A stretch of DNA of 64,000 nucleotides from Streptacidiphilus sp. PB12-B1b (lineage in GTDB: Bacteria > Actinomycetota > Actinomycetes > Streptomycetales > Streptomycetaceae), in NCBI RefSeq assembly GCF_014084125.1, contig NZ_CP048405.1, forward strand, positions 4,092,001 to 4,156,000. The letters are read 5' to 3'. The notes under the pieces are model-generated. The model did not search any database, was not told where the DNA came from, and saw only the letters and a program-made list of their open reading frames with translations. Both the position numbers and the translations under genes were made by a program. Position 1 is the first letter of the stretch; each line of letters begins with the position of its first letter. Of this stretch, positions 55,746 through 64,000 are shown piece by piece.

Positions 55746-56423
55746 TCAGAGCCACCCCCTGCGAGTGGCCTTATGCCCGGCCTCGAAGCGGCTGACCGCG
55801 CCCAGTCGCTCCATCAGCCTCGCCGCCATCCGCCGGACGGTGCGCAACGACATGCCGAGCTGCTTCCCGGCCCGCTCGTCGGTGCTCCCGGCCGCGAGCA
55901 GGCGCAGCAGCCGCCGCTCGGTGTCGGTCAGCTCCGACCCCGCCCCCCGGGCGGCCGGCTCCCCCAGCGGCTCGCCGGTGTCCCACGCCTGGTCGAAGGA
56001 GTGCCGCAGGGCGGAGACCACGGAGCCGTCCTCGACCAGTGCCGAGCCCTTGCCGCGATCGGCCTGGTCCATCGGCAGCAGTACCAGCCTACGGTCGAAG
56101 ATGAGCATGTTGGGCGGCGGCGCCACGGCCGTGCGGACGGCCGCACCCAGGGCGACCGACCACCGGGCGTGGTCCAGGACGCCGCTGCTGCTGCGGGCCC
56201 GCTCCGGATAGAGGATGTGCAGCCGTACGTCGGTCGCCAGGACCCGTTGGTAGAGGTGGCGGGCGGCGCGCGGGCTGACCGTGGTGCAGCCCTCGATCGG
56301 CAGCACCGCGAGGCACTCGAACGCCACGCTGGCGGCGGCCCGCTCCAGGAAGCCGAGCACCGCGCCGACGCCGACCAGCGGCGTGGGCGGAACGGGTAAG
56401 CGACAGGACGCTTCTGATGTCAT
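55746..56423 (-). CDS. LuxR-type C-terminal HTH regulator with TTA codon
   Basis: About 225 residues. The N-terminal two-thirds resembles sensor regions of orphan Streptomyces LuxR regulators (RLHILYPERAR, PNMLIFDRRLVLLP). The C-terminal HTH is ELTDTERRLLRLLAAGSTDERAGKQLGMSLRTVRRMAARLMERLGAVSRFEAG. Leu9 is encoded by TTA (56399-56397), so translation may depend on bldA. The start is uncertain: the ATG at 56423 is preferred because codons upstream to 56486 are atypically AT-ending. Neither start has a clear ribosome site. Confidence 0.75.
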   Translation of the reverse strand: MTSEASCRLPVPPTPLVGVGAVLGFLERAAASVAFECLAVLPIEGCTTVSPRAARHLYQRVLATDVRLHILYPERARSSSGVLDHARWSVALGAAVRTAVAPPPNMLIFDRRLVLLPMDQADRGKGSALVEDGSVVSALRHSFDQAWDTGEPLGEPAARGAGSELTDTERRLLRLLAAGSTDERAGKQLGMSLRTVRRMAARLMERLGAVSRFEAGHKATRRGWL

Positions 56424-56556
56424 GTCAGCGCAACGTACCGATGCGCACGGTCCGACGGCAGCAGATTTTTGGCCGTACATCATCATAAGTCGTACGCCGT
56501 CCGGTGCCCCGGCGCGGTCCCGGTGGGGGCCGGGAGCGCGCCGGGGCGGGTACGGA

Positions 56557-57111
56557 TCAGTTCCAGGGGTTGGCGGGCTGGTCGTCGATGGCCACCCAGA
56601 AGCGGACGCCGGTCGGGACGGTGCCGTAGGCCCAGAAGGACCAGCCGCCGGTGGTGGCCAGGCCGGTGCCGTAGCGGCCGTCGTGGAACTCGGCCTCCTT
56701 GGCGCCGGTGCCGAAGTCCGCGGCGCACAGGGCGTCCGCCGCCGCCTCGCTGGTCAGCGTGGTTCCGGAGACGGCGGGGGTCAGGTGCACCCAGCCCTCG
56801 GCCCAGCCGGCGTAGAAGCCGGGGGTGATGTCGCTCGGCGCCGGTGCGGAGTTGGCGACCAGGCACAGCACCGGCAGGACGGCGCTGGCCGGGGTGTCGC
56901 CGCTGTAGGCGTTGGTGGTGGCGTCGTAGCTGACGTGCACCTCGCCGTTGGTCTGTTGCTGGGCCACGGTCCAGGTCATCCCGGCGTGGGTGGCGGTGGC
57001 CGGGTGGACGGTGGCGGCCTGGACGGCGCCGCCGCCGGTCGCCAGGAGTCCGCCGGTGATCACGGCGGTCGCGGCGACCGCCGCCAGACGTGTGCGGGGC
57101 AGGACCTTCAT
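56557..57111 (-). CDS. Secreted protein of unknown function
   Basis: 184 residues. A signal peptide ends AVQAAT (about residue 33). The mature part has two cysteines (in PVLCLVAN and DALCAADFG) and is rich in Trp, Gly and Thr, with AEFHDGRYGTGLATTGGWSFWAYG near the C-terminus. The overall look is a small globular extracellular domain. No family recognised. ATG start. Confidence 0.65.
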   Translation of the reverse strand: MKVLPRTRLAAVAATAVITGGLLATGGGAVQAATVHPATATHAGMTWTVAQQQTNGEVHVSYDATTNAYSGDTPASAVLPVLCLVANSAPAPSDITPGFYAGWAEGWVHLTPAVSGTTLTSEAAADALCAADFGTGAKEAEFHDGRYGTGLATTGGWSFWAYGTVPTGVRFWVAIDDQPANPWN

Positions 57112-57692
57112 CTGGGATTCCTTCCTCGTACAGGGAACGGGCGAAGCAGGCTCGTCCGCGGCCGTCGGCCGAGCACTGCGGCAGACACCAGGACGCTAAC
57201 GTCGTCCGATCCGCCCGCGCACCGCACACGGGAAGGCGTGGCACCTTGCTGCCCGATCGATCCCGCATGGTTGTCATGCATCGATCGAGATGCAGGGCCC
57301 GCCCCGGCGTCGCGCGTCACGTACAGCACGGGTACCCCAGGTCGGTGACTCCCTGTGAGCTGTCCCACAGCCGGACAGCCGCAACGACGGCGCTGATTCC
57401 GTGGCCAAATCTGCCCACGGCCATCATTTTGTGCCACCCGAGTCCGCTTGGCCTATGATTCGAAGACCATTACGGGACGGCGAGGCAGTAGGAGAAAGCC
57501 GGGTTTGTCAATATCAGGCCTTTCGCACCTATCAGCGGCCTTTGCGGGATCACGGCACCTAATGGCCTGAGTTAGGGTGTCCCGCATCCCGTGTCACCGC
57601 CACGGCGCAGCCCTGTACCCCAGTGGCCGCCCCGTGGCACCGCGCTTGCGTGCCTTCCGAGGACGCGCCCGCTGAGTCAGGCAAGGAACCAG
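57112..57692. other. 581-base divergent intergenic region
   Basis: There is no convincing gene. The right half is AT-richer and holds GGCCTTT at 57518 and 57538 and GGCCT at 57564 with 20- and 26-base spacing, possibly operator repeats for the peptide transporter promoter. AAGGA before 57693 is its ribosome site. Confidence 0.4.
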
Positions 57693-59213
57693 ATGCCTCC
57701 CACACAGACGCTGTCCACCGATCCGGCGCTGACGCCGCAGGTCACGGCCGTTCCAGGCCGGACCTTCTTCGGTCATCCCCGTGGGCTCGCCACGCTCTTC
57801 ATGACGGAGATGTGGGAGCGGTTCAGCTTCTACGGGATGCGCGCGCTCCTGGTGATCTACCTCGTCGCCCCCGCCGACAAGGGCGGCCTGGGCTTCAGCG
57901 CGGCGACCGGCGCGGCGATCTACAGCGTCTACAACGCGATGGTCTACCTGCTGGCGCTGCCCGGCGGCTGGGTCAGCGACCGGTTCTGGGGCGCCCGCAA
58001 GACCGTCCTGATCGGCGGCTGCATCATCATGGCCGGCCACTTCATGCTGGCGGTACCGGCCGAGGCGTCCTTCTTCCTCGGCCTGGGCTTCATCGCCGTG
58101 GGCTCCGGACTGCTGAAGGCCAACATCTCCACGATGGTCGGCCACCTCTACCCGGACCGCAACGACGCCCGCCGTGACGGCGGCTTCACCATCTTCTACA
58201 TGGGCATCAACCTGGGTGCCTTCGCCGCGCCGCTGGTCATCGGCACCGTGGGGCAGGACGTCGACTGGCACCTGGGCTTCGCCCTGGCGGGCGTCGGCAT
58301 GGCGCTGGGCCTGGGCCAGTACGTCCTCGGCGGCCGCCACCTCAGCAAGGAGAGCCAGAAGGTCGGCTCCCCGCTTCCGGCGGCGGAGCGCACGGCGCTG
58401 CTGAAGAAGGCCGCCTTCTGGACCGGCCTGGCCGTCGTCTTCTACGCCGTCGTGGTCGGCACCGGCACCTACGACATCAACTGGGTGATCTGGCCGCTGA
58501 CCCTGGTCGGCCTGGTCATCCCGGGCCTGGTCTTCCTGCGGATGAAGCGCGACCGCGACCTGTCCGCGGACGAGCAGGGCAAGCTCTCGGGCTACCTGTG
58601 GTTCTTCCTCGCCGCCGCCGTCTTCTGGATGATCTACGACCAGTCCGGCTCCACCCTGAACGTCTTCGCCACCAGCAACACCGCGACCAAGCTGTTCGGC
58701 TTCAACTTCCCGTCCAGCTGGTTCCAGTCGCTGAACCCGCTCTACATCATGGCGCTGGCCCCGGTCATCGCCTGGATGTGGGTCTGGTTGGCCCGGCGGG
58801 ACAAGAACCCCAGCACCGCGACCAAGTTCTCCTACGGCCTGATCCTGATCGGCGTCTCCTTCGGGGTCATGATGCTGGCGATGGCCGCCGCCTCCGGCGG
58901 CACCAAGGTCTCGCCGCTGTGGCTGGCCGTGGTCTACCTGGTCCAGACCGTCGGCGAGCTGGCGCTCTCCCCGGTCGGCCTGTCCGTCACCACCAAGCTG
59001 GCGCCGGTGAAGTACGCCAGCCAGATGATGGGCGTGTGGTTCCTCGCCGTGACCGTCGGCGACTCCCTCGCCGCGGTGCTGGCGCAGCTGCTGGGCAACG
59101 CGTTCCTCAGCACGGCCTCGTTCGCGGTGCAGGGCGTGGCCGCGCTGCTGGCCGGCGTGGCCGTGGTGATGTACCGCAAGCGGATCACGGCCATGCTCGG
59201 CGACGTGCGCTGA
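57693..59213 (+). CDS. Proton-coupled oligopeptide transporter (POT/PTR family)
   Basis: 506 residues with 14 predicted helices. MWERFSFYGMRALLVIYLV is the ExxERFxYY-type substrate/proton motif. Also visible are YSVYNAMVYLLALPGGWVSDRFWGARKTVLIGG and FTIFYMGINLGAFAAPL. It imports di- and tripeptides with protons. The ATG at 57693 has AAGGA upstream. Confidence 0.9.
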   Translation: MPPTQTLSTDPALTPQVTAVPGRTFFGHPRGLATLFMTEMWERFSFYGMRALLVIYLVAPADKGGLGFSAATGAAIYSVYNAMVYLLALPGGWVSDRFWGARKTVLIGGCIIMAGHFMLAVPAEASFFLGLGFIAVGSGLLKANISTMVGHLYPDRNDARRDGGFTIFYMGINLGAFAAPLVIGTVGQDVDWHLGFALAGVGMALGLGQYVLGGRHLSKESQKVGSPLPAAERTALLKKAAFWTGLAVVFYAVVVGTGTYDINWVIWPLTLVGLVIPGLVFLRMKRDRDLSADEQGKLSGYLWFFLAAAVFWMIYDQSGSTLNVFATSNTATKLFGFNFPSSWFQSLNPLYIMALAPVIAWMWVWLARRDKNPSTATKFSYGLILIGVSFGVMMLAMAAASGGTKVSPLWLAVVYLVQTVGELALSPVGLSVTTKLAPVKYASQMMGVWFLAVTVGDSLAAVLAQLLGNAFLSTASFAVQGVAALLAGVAVVMYRKRITAMLGDVR

Positions 59214-59246
59214 GCCGCTCCCGGCACCGGGGCCGTCGTCCTTGCC

Positions 59247-60527
59247 TCACGGACTTGACGGGGTGGGGGCGGCCTGCGGGCAGCCGAGGTTCACCAGGGA
59301 GGCGGCCAGCCGCGCGGTGAGGAAGTCGAACAGGTCCTGGCCGTCCTGCGGCGAGACCGCACCCACCAGGAAGGGCCTGTCCGCGCCGATCCGGGCGGCC
59401 CCCGGCCCGGAGAGGTCCGTGCAGTACGCGCTCGGGCTGCCGTCCGCGCCGCGTCCCAGCCGGGGCTGGTCCACGCCGGCCCGGTAGAGGTCGGTCTTGG
59501 TACGGCTCCGCGCGCCGTCGACCAGCGTCATCGGGTCGTTGAGCGGCACCAGGGCGACCGGCGCTGCCTGGTGGGCCGCCGCCTGCAGCTCGTCCAGGCC
59601 CAGGGAGGTGGCTCGGTGCCCCGGATCGGCCAGGTCGGGCGCGGTGAACGGGGCGCAGCCCAGGGCCGGGTCCACGAAGCCGTCCAGGAGCAGGTTGTCA
59701 CTGCCGTTGGCCAGCTGGACCGCGCCCGGCAGGGCTGCGGTGTCGGCGGCGGTCGCCTGTGCGGTCCTGCCGTCGGCGGTCGCCAGGTAGTCGGTGGTGA
59801 CGTTGTCGCTCTGGTCCTGGTCGACCAGGCCGAAGTCCCGGGTGCTCATGCAGGTGCGGCCGTCCCTGCCGACGCCCAGCGGGGGAACGCGCAGTCGGCC
59901 GGAGCGCTCGGCGGCATTGGCCGCCCGGAAGAACGCGGGCGCGTCGCAGTAGGCGAACTGGGTGAACAGCGAGCCGTCGAAGCCGTTGACGCAGTGCCCG
60001 GAGCCGAGGCTGCCGCCCTGCCCGCGCAGCGTCAGATTGTCGCCGTTGAAGCCGAACCAGATGCCCACGACGTCCCCCCGCCTCAGCGCCGGGACGACGG
60101 TCGGGGCGGCCGGCCGGCTCCCGGCGTCGACGACCAGCGGGTCGTAGACGGAGAGCGCGCCGGTGGCCGGATCCACGACGGTGGCCTGGACGAAGGCCGA
60201 CTGGTCGAGGTCCGCCTCGTGGCAGGGGCCCTGGGTCGGGTCGGTGGCGGAGAGCCGGTAGGGCGTCGCCAGGCCCTTGGCGGTCAGCGGGTCGGCGGGG
60301 ACGGTCAGGGTGCAGTCCTGGTCGGGCTGGGCGGGCGGCGGCGTCGGGGCGGCGGTGGGCAGCGCCTGCACCGGTGGCCGTCGGACGGCTGCGGGCGTCC
60401 CACCGGTGGCCGCGACAGCCGTGCCGAGCAGCGCGACCAGCCCGGCCACGACGCCGGTCGCGGCGGCGAGGGCGGCGGCCCGGGGCCGCTTGGGACGTCG
60501 TCCGCCGTGCCGGGAGATGGGTGTCAA
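59247..60527 (-). CDS. Exported protein of unknown function
   Basis: 426 residues from a TTG start, chosen because GAAGGAG sits 6 bases upstream. The basic head and hydrophobic helix (about 15-40, AAALAAATGVVAGLVALLGTAVAA) form a signal or anchor. A proline-rich linker is followed by a large mature region with about seven cysteines and repeated acidic segments (DPATGALSVYDPLVVDAGS, GIWFGFNGDNLTL). It is convergent with the POT transporter gene. No family recognised. Confidence 0.6.
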   Translation of the reverse strand: MTPISRHGGRRPKRPRAAALAAATGVVAGLVALLGTAVAATGGTPAAVRRPPVQALPTAAPTPPPAQPDQDCTLTVPADPLTAKGLATPYRLSATDPTQGPCHEADLDQSAFVQATVVDPATGALSVYDPLVVDAGSRPAAPTVVPALRRGDVVGIWFGFNGDNLTLRGQGGSLGSGHCVNGFDGSLFTQFAYCDAPAFFRAANAAERSGRLRVPPLGVGRDGRTCMSTRDFGLVDQDQSDNVTTDYLATADGRTAQATAADTAALPGAVQLANGSDNLLLDGFVDPALGCAPFTAPDLADPGHRATSLGLDELQAAAHQAAPVALVPLNDPMTLVDGARSRTKTDLYRAGVDQPRLGRGADGSPSAYCTDLSGPGAARIGADRPFLVGAVSPQDGQDLFDFLTARLAASLVNLGCPQAAPTPSSP

Positions 60528-61047
60528 CGCGTGCTCCTTCGCCGGAGGGAGGGCGGGCGGCCCGGCAGGGCCAGCGGTGCCGGGGGGCGGTGCGGGGCAT
60601 GTCGGCGCGAGTGTATGCACGCCACGCGTTCGTACGAGCGGCATCACCGAACCGGCCCCACTTCTGGCGCCCGCGTGACCGAAGCCGACCGAAGCCCGAC
60701 GCAACACGCTCACCGAAGTGCCCACCGACCCGGCCGCCGACCGTCCGTTGCACGGACACCGGCTGTTCGACGGGAGCGGTGGGCGAGACGGCCGTCACCC
60801 GCGACCCGATGCGTCCGCCTCGGGCCAAGCGGAGAGCTACGCGGTCGCGCCGCCGACCGTCCTGGGGCGGAGCAGCCCCGGCGACGATCCACCGACGCCT
60901 TCCCACCAGGTCGGCAGTGATGATTCTCTTCCGGACCGCGCAGCTCCCGCTCGGCCGACGAGTAGTCGGGTTGGACACCGTTTGCCCTCTGGGCCGCAGG
61001 GGCAGGCGGGCGACATATCCGCCGCCGCACCCCAGGATGGAGACCTC
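60528..61047. other. 520-base divergent gap
   Basis: An open frame continues upstream of 61048 to 60718, but its codon third positions are not actinomycete-like, so I regard it as non-coding. Promoters for both flanking genes should lie here. No RNA or repeat is recognised. Confidence 0.4.
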
Positions 61048-61509
61048 ATGTCCGTCAACCCCGGCCCAGCCGACCAGCAGCCGGCCGATGTCGTCCCGCG
61101 TCCCGTCAACCTCGGGCCGCCGACCGAGGAGCACGGCGGCACGGATCGCCCGCAGGAGCGGGCAGCTGCTCGTCCGGTCGCCTCGCCGTCGGCTGTCGCA
61201 CCCGGCGCCACAGGCAAGGGGGCGGACGCACGGGACGCCGTCGAGGTGGTGGCGCTGGACGGCCACGACTACACCGTGCGTTTCACCCGCGAAGGCGACT
61301 CCGCCCGGTTCCAGCTGCGGGCCGACCCCGAGGCGCTGGACCAACTGCCGCAGGGCGTGGACGAAACCGCAACCGTCCGCGAGGCAGTCCTGGTCCTGGC
61401 CGAGCGGCAGCGCGTGGCCGACCTGCCGAAGACCGTGGATCTCTCCGACCTCTTCGCCCTGTACCCCGACTTCCGCGAAGCGCTGGGGTACCGCCTGGGG
61501 CGGTCCTGA
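61048..61509 (+). CDS. Small cytoplasmic protein of unknown function
   Basis: 153 residues. The first half is Pro/Ala/Gly-rich and probably disordered. The second half (about 70-153) looks folded and acidic, with VEVVALDGHDYTVRFTREGD and a helical end VDLSDLFALYPDFREALGY. The ATG follows GGAGA. Family not recognised. Confidence 0.55.
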   Translation: MSVNPGPADQQPADVVPRPVNLGPPTEEHGGTDRPQERAAARPVASPSAVAPGATGKGADARDAVEVVALDGHDYTVRFTREGDSARFQLRADPEALDQLPQGVDETATVREAVLVLAERQRVADLPKTVDLSDLFALYPDFREALGYRLGRS

Positions 61510-61529
61510 GAAAGGCCCGTTCGCTCCCC

Positions 61530-61652
61530 GCCGGAGCCGGTGACGCCTTCGCGGCAGGGCTGATCGCCCGGCTGCGCGGCGGCGCCGGGCCGGTGGGGGC
61601 CGCAGGGCACTTCGCTGCTGCGGCGGTCGGCGCTGCCGCGTCCACCGGGTAG
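61530..61652 (+). pseudogene. C-terminal stump of a PfkB-family sugar kinase
   Basis: The frame reads AGAGDAFAAGLIARLRGG and ends AAVGAAASTG before TAG 61650-61652. AGAGDAFAAGL is the PfkB signature 2, including the catalytic Asp (GAGD). Nothing of the other roughly 260 residues is present, so it is a deletion remnant 20 bases after the preceding gene. Confidence 0.6.
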
Positions 61653-61814
61653 GGACAGCTGCCCCCTGCCGGTGGGCAACGGTCCGCTGCGGTGGGCGGC
61701 GTGGCCACCGCCGGGTCATCGGCGCGACTCGCCCGGTCACATGATCGGCCGGACAACGGCGTTCGGACGTCGTCGCGTTGCCGTCGCCCCCGTCCTTGCG
61801 GCAGGGTGTGCGCC

Positions 61815-62315
61815 ATGGTTGAACTACGCGTTCTGGAGTCGGACGACTGGCCGATCTGGCGGGAGCTGCGGCAGGCAGCCCTGGCGGAGGCGCCCTATGC
61901 GTTCGGGTCGACGCTGGCGGAGTGGCAGGGGGCCGGTGACCGCGAGGACCGCTGGCGTGCCCGGCTGGAGATCCCCGGCGCGCTCAATGTCGTTGCGCTG
62001 GTCGAGGGTCGTCCTGCGGGGATGGTCAGCGGCGTTCCGGCCGGGCAGGGCGAAGACAGCGTGGAGCTGATCTCGATGTGGGTCGGTCCCCAGGCGCGTG
62101 GCAGAGGGGTCGGCGACTGCCTGATCCTGGAGGTCGAGCGGTGGGCTGCGCAGCGGGGTGCCACCTCCCTGCGCCTGTCTGTGATGCCGGACAACCTCAG
62201 GGCGGCCGCTCTCTACGAGCGCCACGGGTTCACCGACACCGGTGTGCCGGGTGACCTCCTGCCCGACGGCACGGGCAGGGAGAAGCTCATGGCCAAGGAC
62301 CTGGTGAACAGGTAG
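61815..62315 (+). CDS. GNAT-family N-acetyltransferase
   Basis: 166 residues. It begins VELRVLESDDWPIWRELRQAAL. Acetyl-CoA binding motif A is VGPQARGRGVGDCLI (about residue 95), followed by LRLSVMPDNLRAAALYERHGF (motif B). Substrate unknown. The ATG at 61815 is chosen as the first start matching the fold. Confidence 0.85.
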   Translation: MVELRVLESDDWPIWRELRQAALAEAPYAFGSTLAEWQGAGDREDRWRARLEIPGALNVVALVEGRPAGMVSGVPAGQGEDSVELISMWVGPQARGRGVGDCLILEVERWAAQRGATSLRLSVMPDNLRAAALYERHGFTDTGVPGDLLPDGTGREKLMAKDLVNR

Positions 62316-62336
62316 GCAGGTCACCGGATCGCTGCC

Positions 62337-62362
62337 GGGGCCGGCCACCGCGGACCGGCCCC
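62337..62362. terminator. Hairpin between convergent GNAT and aldo/keto reductase genes
   Basis: GGGGCCGG (62337-62344) pairs with CCGGCCCC (62355-62362). It lies between two converging genes, 18-22 bases from each stop. Confidence 0.6.
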
Positions 62363-62379
62363 AGGGAAGCCCGCTGCGG

Positions 62380-63318
62380 TTACGGCAGTGCCTCCCCGCG
62401 TGCAGCGATCCAGAGGCCGTACCACTCCTCGTGGGTGAGCTCGGGCTCGCGGCGGGCGGCGTCGGCGCAGGCGCGGATGCGCTCGGGCCGGGCGCTGCCG
62501 ACGACGGGCGCGATGCGCGCCGGGTGCCGTTGGAGCCACCACAGCAGGATCGTCTCCGGCGTGGTGCCCTTGGCCTCGGCCAGGGACGCGACGAGCCCGG
62601 CGGCGGCCCGCTCGGCGGGCGTCTCCTGGCGACCGGTGAAGCGGCCCTGCGCGAGGGCGCCCCACGCCTGGAGCCGGACCCCGTGGGCCATGCAGTGCTC
62701 CAGGGTTGCCGCGGGGAAGCCCACGGATGCGGCGTGCGCGGTGTTCACCAGCACTCCGGCCTCGACCCAGTCCCTCGCGTGCAGGCTCATCTCCAGCTGA
62801 TTGACCGTCAGCGGAAGCTCCAGGCGGCTCTGGAGGAGGGCGATCTGGGCGCCGCTCATGTTCGACACGCCGAACCGGCGCACCAGCCCCTGCCGGTGCA
62901 GCGAGTGCAGCGCGTGCGCAACGTCCTCGGGATCGGCCAGCGGGTCGGGCCGGTGCAGCAGCAGGACGTCGAGGTAGTCCGTCCGCAGGCGGTCGAGGCT
63001 CGCCTGGACCTTCCGGACGATCGTCTCGCCCCGCAGGTCGTACATGCCGGGCTGGTCGCCGTCGGGCAGCCGGATGCCGCACTTCGTCTGGAGCACGATG
63101 CGCTCACGCAGTTCCGGCGCGCGGGCGAGCACCTCGCCGAACACCGCCTCCGACTTGCCGTGCCGATAGATGTCGGCGTGGTCGAACACCGTGATCCCGC
63201 TGTCGAGGGCTGTCTCGACGGCGGCCTCGGCCTGCGCGATGTCGGCTGCTGCGTAGGGCGTGGTGTCCCAGCTCCCTCCCAGCCCCATGCATCCGTAGAG
63301 CACTCGCTCCTCGTCCAC
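62380..63318 (-). CDS. Aldo/keto reductase (YdhF-like)
   Basis: 312 residues. TALDSGITVFDHADIYRHGKSEAVFGE carries the catalytic Asp and Tyr. LQTKCGI has the Lys, and DVLLLHRPDPL contains the His. The late SARPERIRACADAARREP-type segment binds NADP(H). The GTG at 63318 has GAGGGAGG upstream; a TTG at 63342 is an alternative. It likely reduces an aldehyde or ketone with NADPH. Confidence 0.85.
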   Translation of the reverse strand: MDEERVLYGCMGLGGSWDTTPYAAADIAQAEAAVETALDSGITVFDHADIYRHGKSEAVFGEVLARAPELRERIVLQTKCGIRLPDGDQPGMYDLRGETIVRKVQASLDRLRTDYLDVLLLHRPDPLADPEDVAHALHSLHRQGLVRRFGVSNMSGAQIALLQSRLELPLTVNQLEMSLHARDWVEAGVLVNTAHAASVGFPAATLEHCMAHGVRLQAWGALAQGRFTGRQETPAERAAAGLVASLAEAKGTTPETILLWWLQRHPARIAPVVGSARPERIRACADAARREPELTHEEWYGLWIAARGEALP

Positions 63319-63409
63319 GTGCCCGAACCTCCCTCGTCGCAAAGCAACCAGCTTGCCATGCCGACGGGGTGTTCCAGCAGCCAGGAGCGGGGCGGCGGGC
63401 CGTCGCCCG

Positions 63410-64000
63410 CTACTTCAGGGCGGTGAAGGCCACCAGCAGCCCGGCGACACCGGTTGCGAGCCAGGCGACGTTGTCGCCCAGGCGGCCGGAGTGCAGGCGG
63501 CGCAGCGGTTGGACCAGGCGCCGGTTGCCGGCCGCCGCCAGGCCGCCCAGCCGCCGGACCGAGGGTCCGGTCAGGGCCGGCGCCCACAGGGCGGCCGAGG
63601 CGAACACGGCCGCCAAGGCGCCCGACAGCAGGCCCAGCAGGACGCCCGGCGCCGTCCAGCCGGTCTCCGTCGCGGCGGTCGCCGGGGCGGCCGTACCGGC
63701 GGGTGCGGGCAGTTGGGCCGCTGCGGCGTAGGCCGCCCGGTCGGTGAACAGTCCGCCCGCGCGGGCGAGCTGTTCACCGAGGCCGGGCAGCAGGCCGAGG
63801 GCCAGGCAGGCGGTGAGCAGCAGGCCGGGCACGACCAGCATGGGCAGTGGGACGTGGCGGCCCGGCCCGCGGACTTCCGGCTCCTCGTGGTCGCCCCGGG
63901 TCTGCGCGTCGCCGCCGTCGTGCGGGGCTGCCCCGACCCCGGTGAAGACCCGGGCGGCGGTGCGCAGGACCGTGGCCGCGGTGACGGCGGAGGTGAGCAC
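63410..64000 (-). CDS. Antiporter or complex-I-like membrane subunit (MrpD/NuoN-type), 5' end beyond window
   Basis: The C-terminal 196 residues of a polytopic protein open at the window edge: LTSAVTAATVLRTAARVFTGVGAAPHDGG, then four hydrophobic helices. The helix-loop with a conserved Arg-rich segment before F-x-G is typical of the C-terminus of proton-antiporter-like subunits (MrpA/D, NuoL/N). The start lies upstream beyond 64000. Exact subunit type cannot be fixed. Confidence 0.65.
   Translation of the reverse strand: MLTSAVTAATVLRTAARVFTGVGAAPHDGGDAQTRGDHEEPEVRGPGRHVPLPMLVVPGLLLTACLALGLLPGLGEQLARAGGLFTDRAAYAAAAQLPAPAGTAAPATAATETGWTAPGVLLGLLSGALAAVFASAALWAPALTGPSVRRLGGLAAAGNRRLVQPLRRLHSGRLGDNVAWLATGVAGLLVAFTALK

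Noticed and set aside
60718-61047. N-terminal extension of the small protein at 61048
   Set aside because: Codon third positions are not GC-biased and a good ribosome site precedes 61048.

Overview
The window looks like a chromosomal stretch of a mycelial high-GC actinomycete (Streptomyces, Kitasatospora or Streptacidiphilus type). Codon third positions are almost all G/C. Starts are often GTG, and many gene pairs overlap by ATGA or GTGA. There are many secreted or lipoprotein products, a sugar ABC operon without its own ATPase, and in-frame TTA codons in the GH99 and LuxR genes. I found no rRNA, tRNA, CRISPR array or intact mobile element. Gene content is accessory-type: carbohydrate and peptide uptake, secreted enzymes, stress and metal functions, and several decayed genes.

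Layout. 1-2040: a truncated membrane protein and a GH99-like glycosidase. 2.1-6.1 kb: an IS630 remnant, peptidase S51, YCII protein, MarR regulator, ribbon-helix-helix protein, SPFH protein and an acetyltransferase. 6.2-13.5 kb: a polysaccharide island with a CBM3-GH16 secreted protein divergent from a DasABC-like operon (binding protein, two permeases, GH20 hexosaminidase, GntR regulator). 13.5-19.7 kb: a broken MerR-type regulator, a PRC-barrel protein, a large penicillin-acylase family enzyme, a class II glutamine amidotransferase and a DUF4241-like protein. 19.9-23.2 kb: a metal-type permease and a Met-rich multicopper oxidase that carries a frameshift. 23.2-36.1 kb: mixed small enzymes, a SigE-family sigma factor with its membrane partner and a secreted paralogue, LtrA, an antiporter, an MFS exporter, a YedK-type protein, and a divergent XRE-cupin/methyltransferase pair.

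36.1-50.5 kb is the largest coherent system, an organosulfur or cysteine-linked locus. On the minus strand, in transcription order, it has an Rrf2 regulator, a DsbA-like protein, a 24-residue leader peptide ending SALCR, a dipeptide-type ABC transporter (binding protein, two permeases, two ATPases), three SsuD-like flavin monooxygenases, a DszC/SfnB-like acyl-CoA dehydrogenase homologue, an alpha/beta hydrolase and a flavin reductase. A cupin gene diverges from it. The inverted repeat TGACGnnnCGTCA occurs at the starts of both the transporter and the monooxygenase blocks, and once more just after the cupin gene.

50.6-55.4 kb holds the most unusual architecture. One 622-residue protein combines an ECF sigma factor, a zinc-finger anti-sigma-like motif, a transmembrane helix and a GH128-like glycoside hydrolase domain. 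It diverges from a thaumatin-like protein gene across a perfect 11-bp inverted repeat, and is followed by a sedolisin-type protease. 55.7-64 kb: a LuxR-type regulator with a TTA codon, a POT peptide transporter, unknown secreted proteins, a pfkB remnant, a GNAT, an aldo/keto reductase, and the end of an ion-antiporter or complex-I-like subunit.
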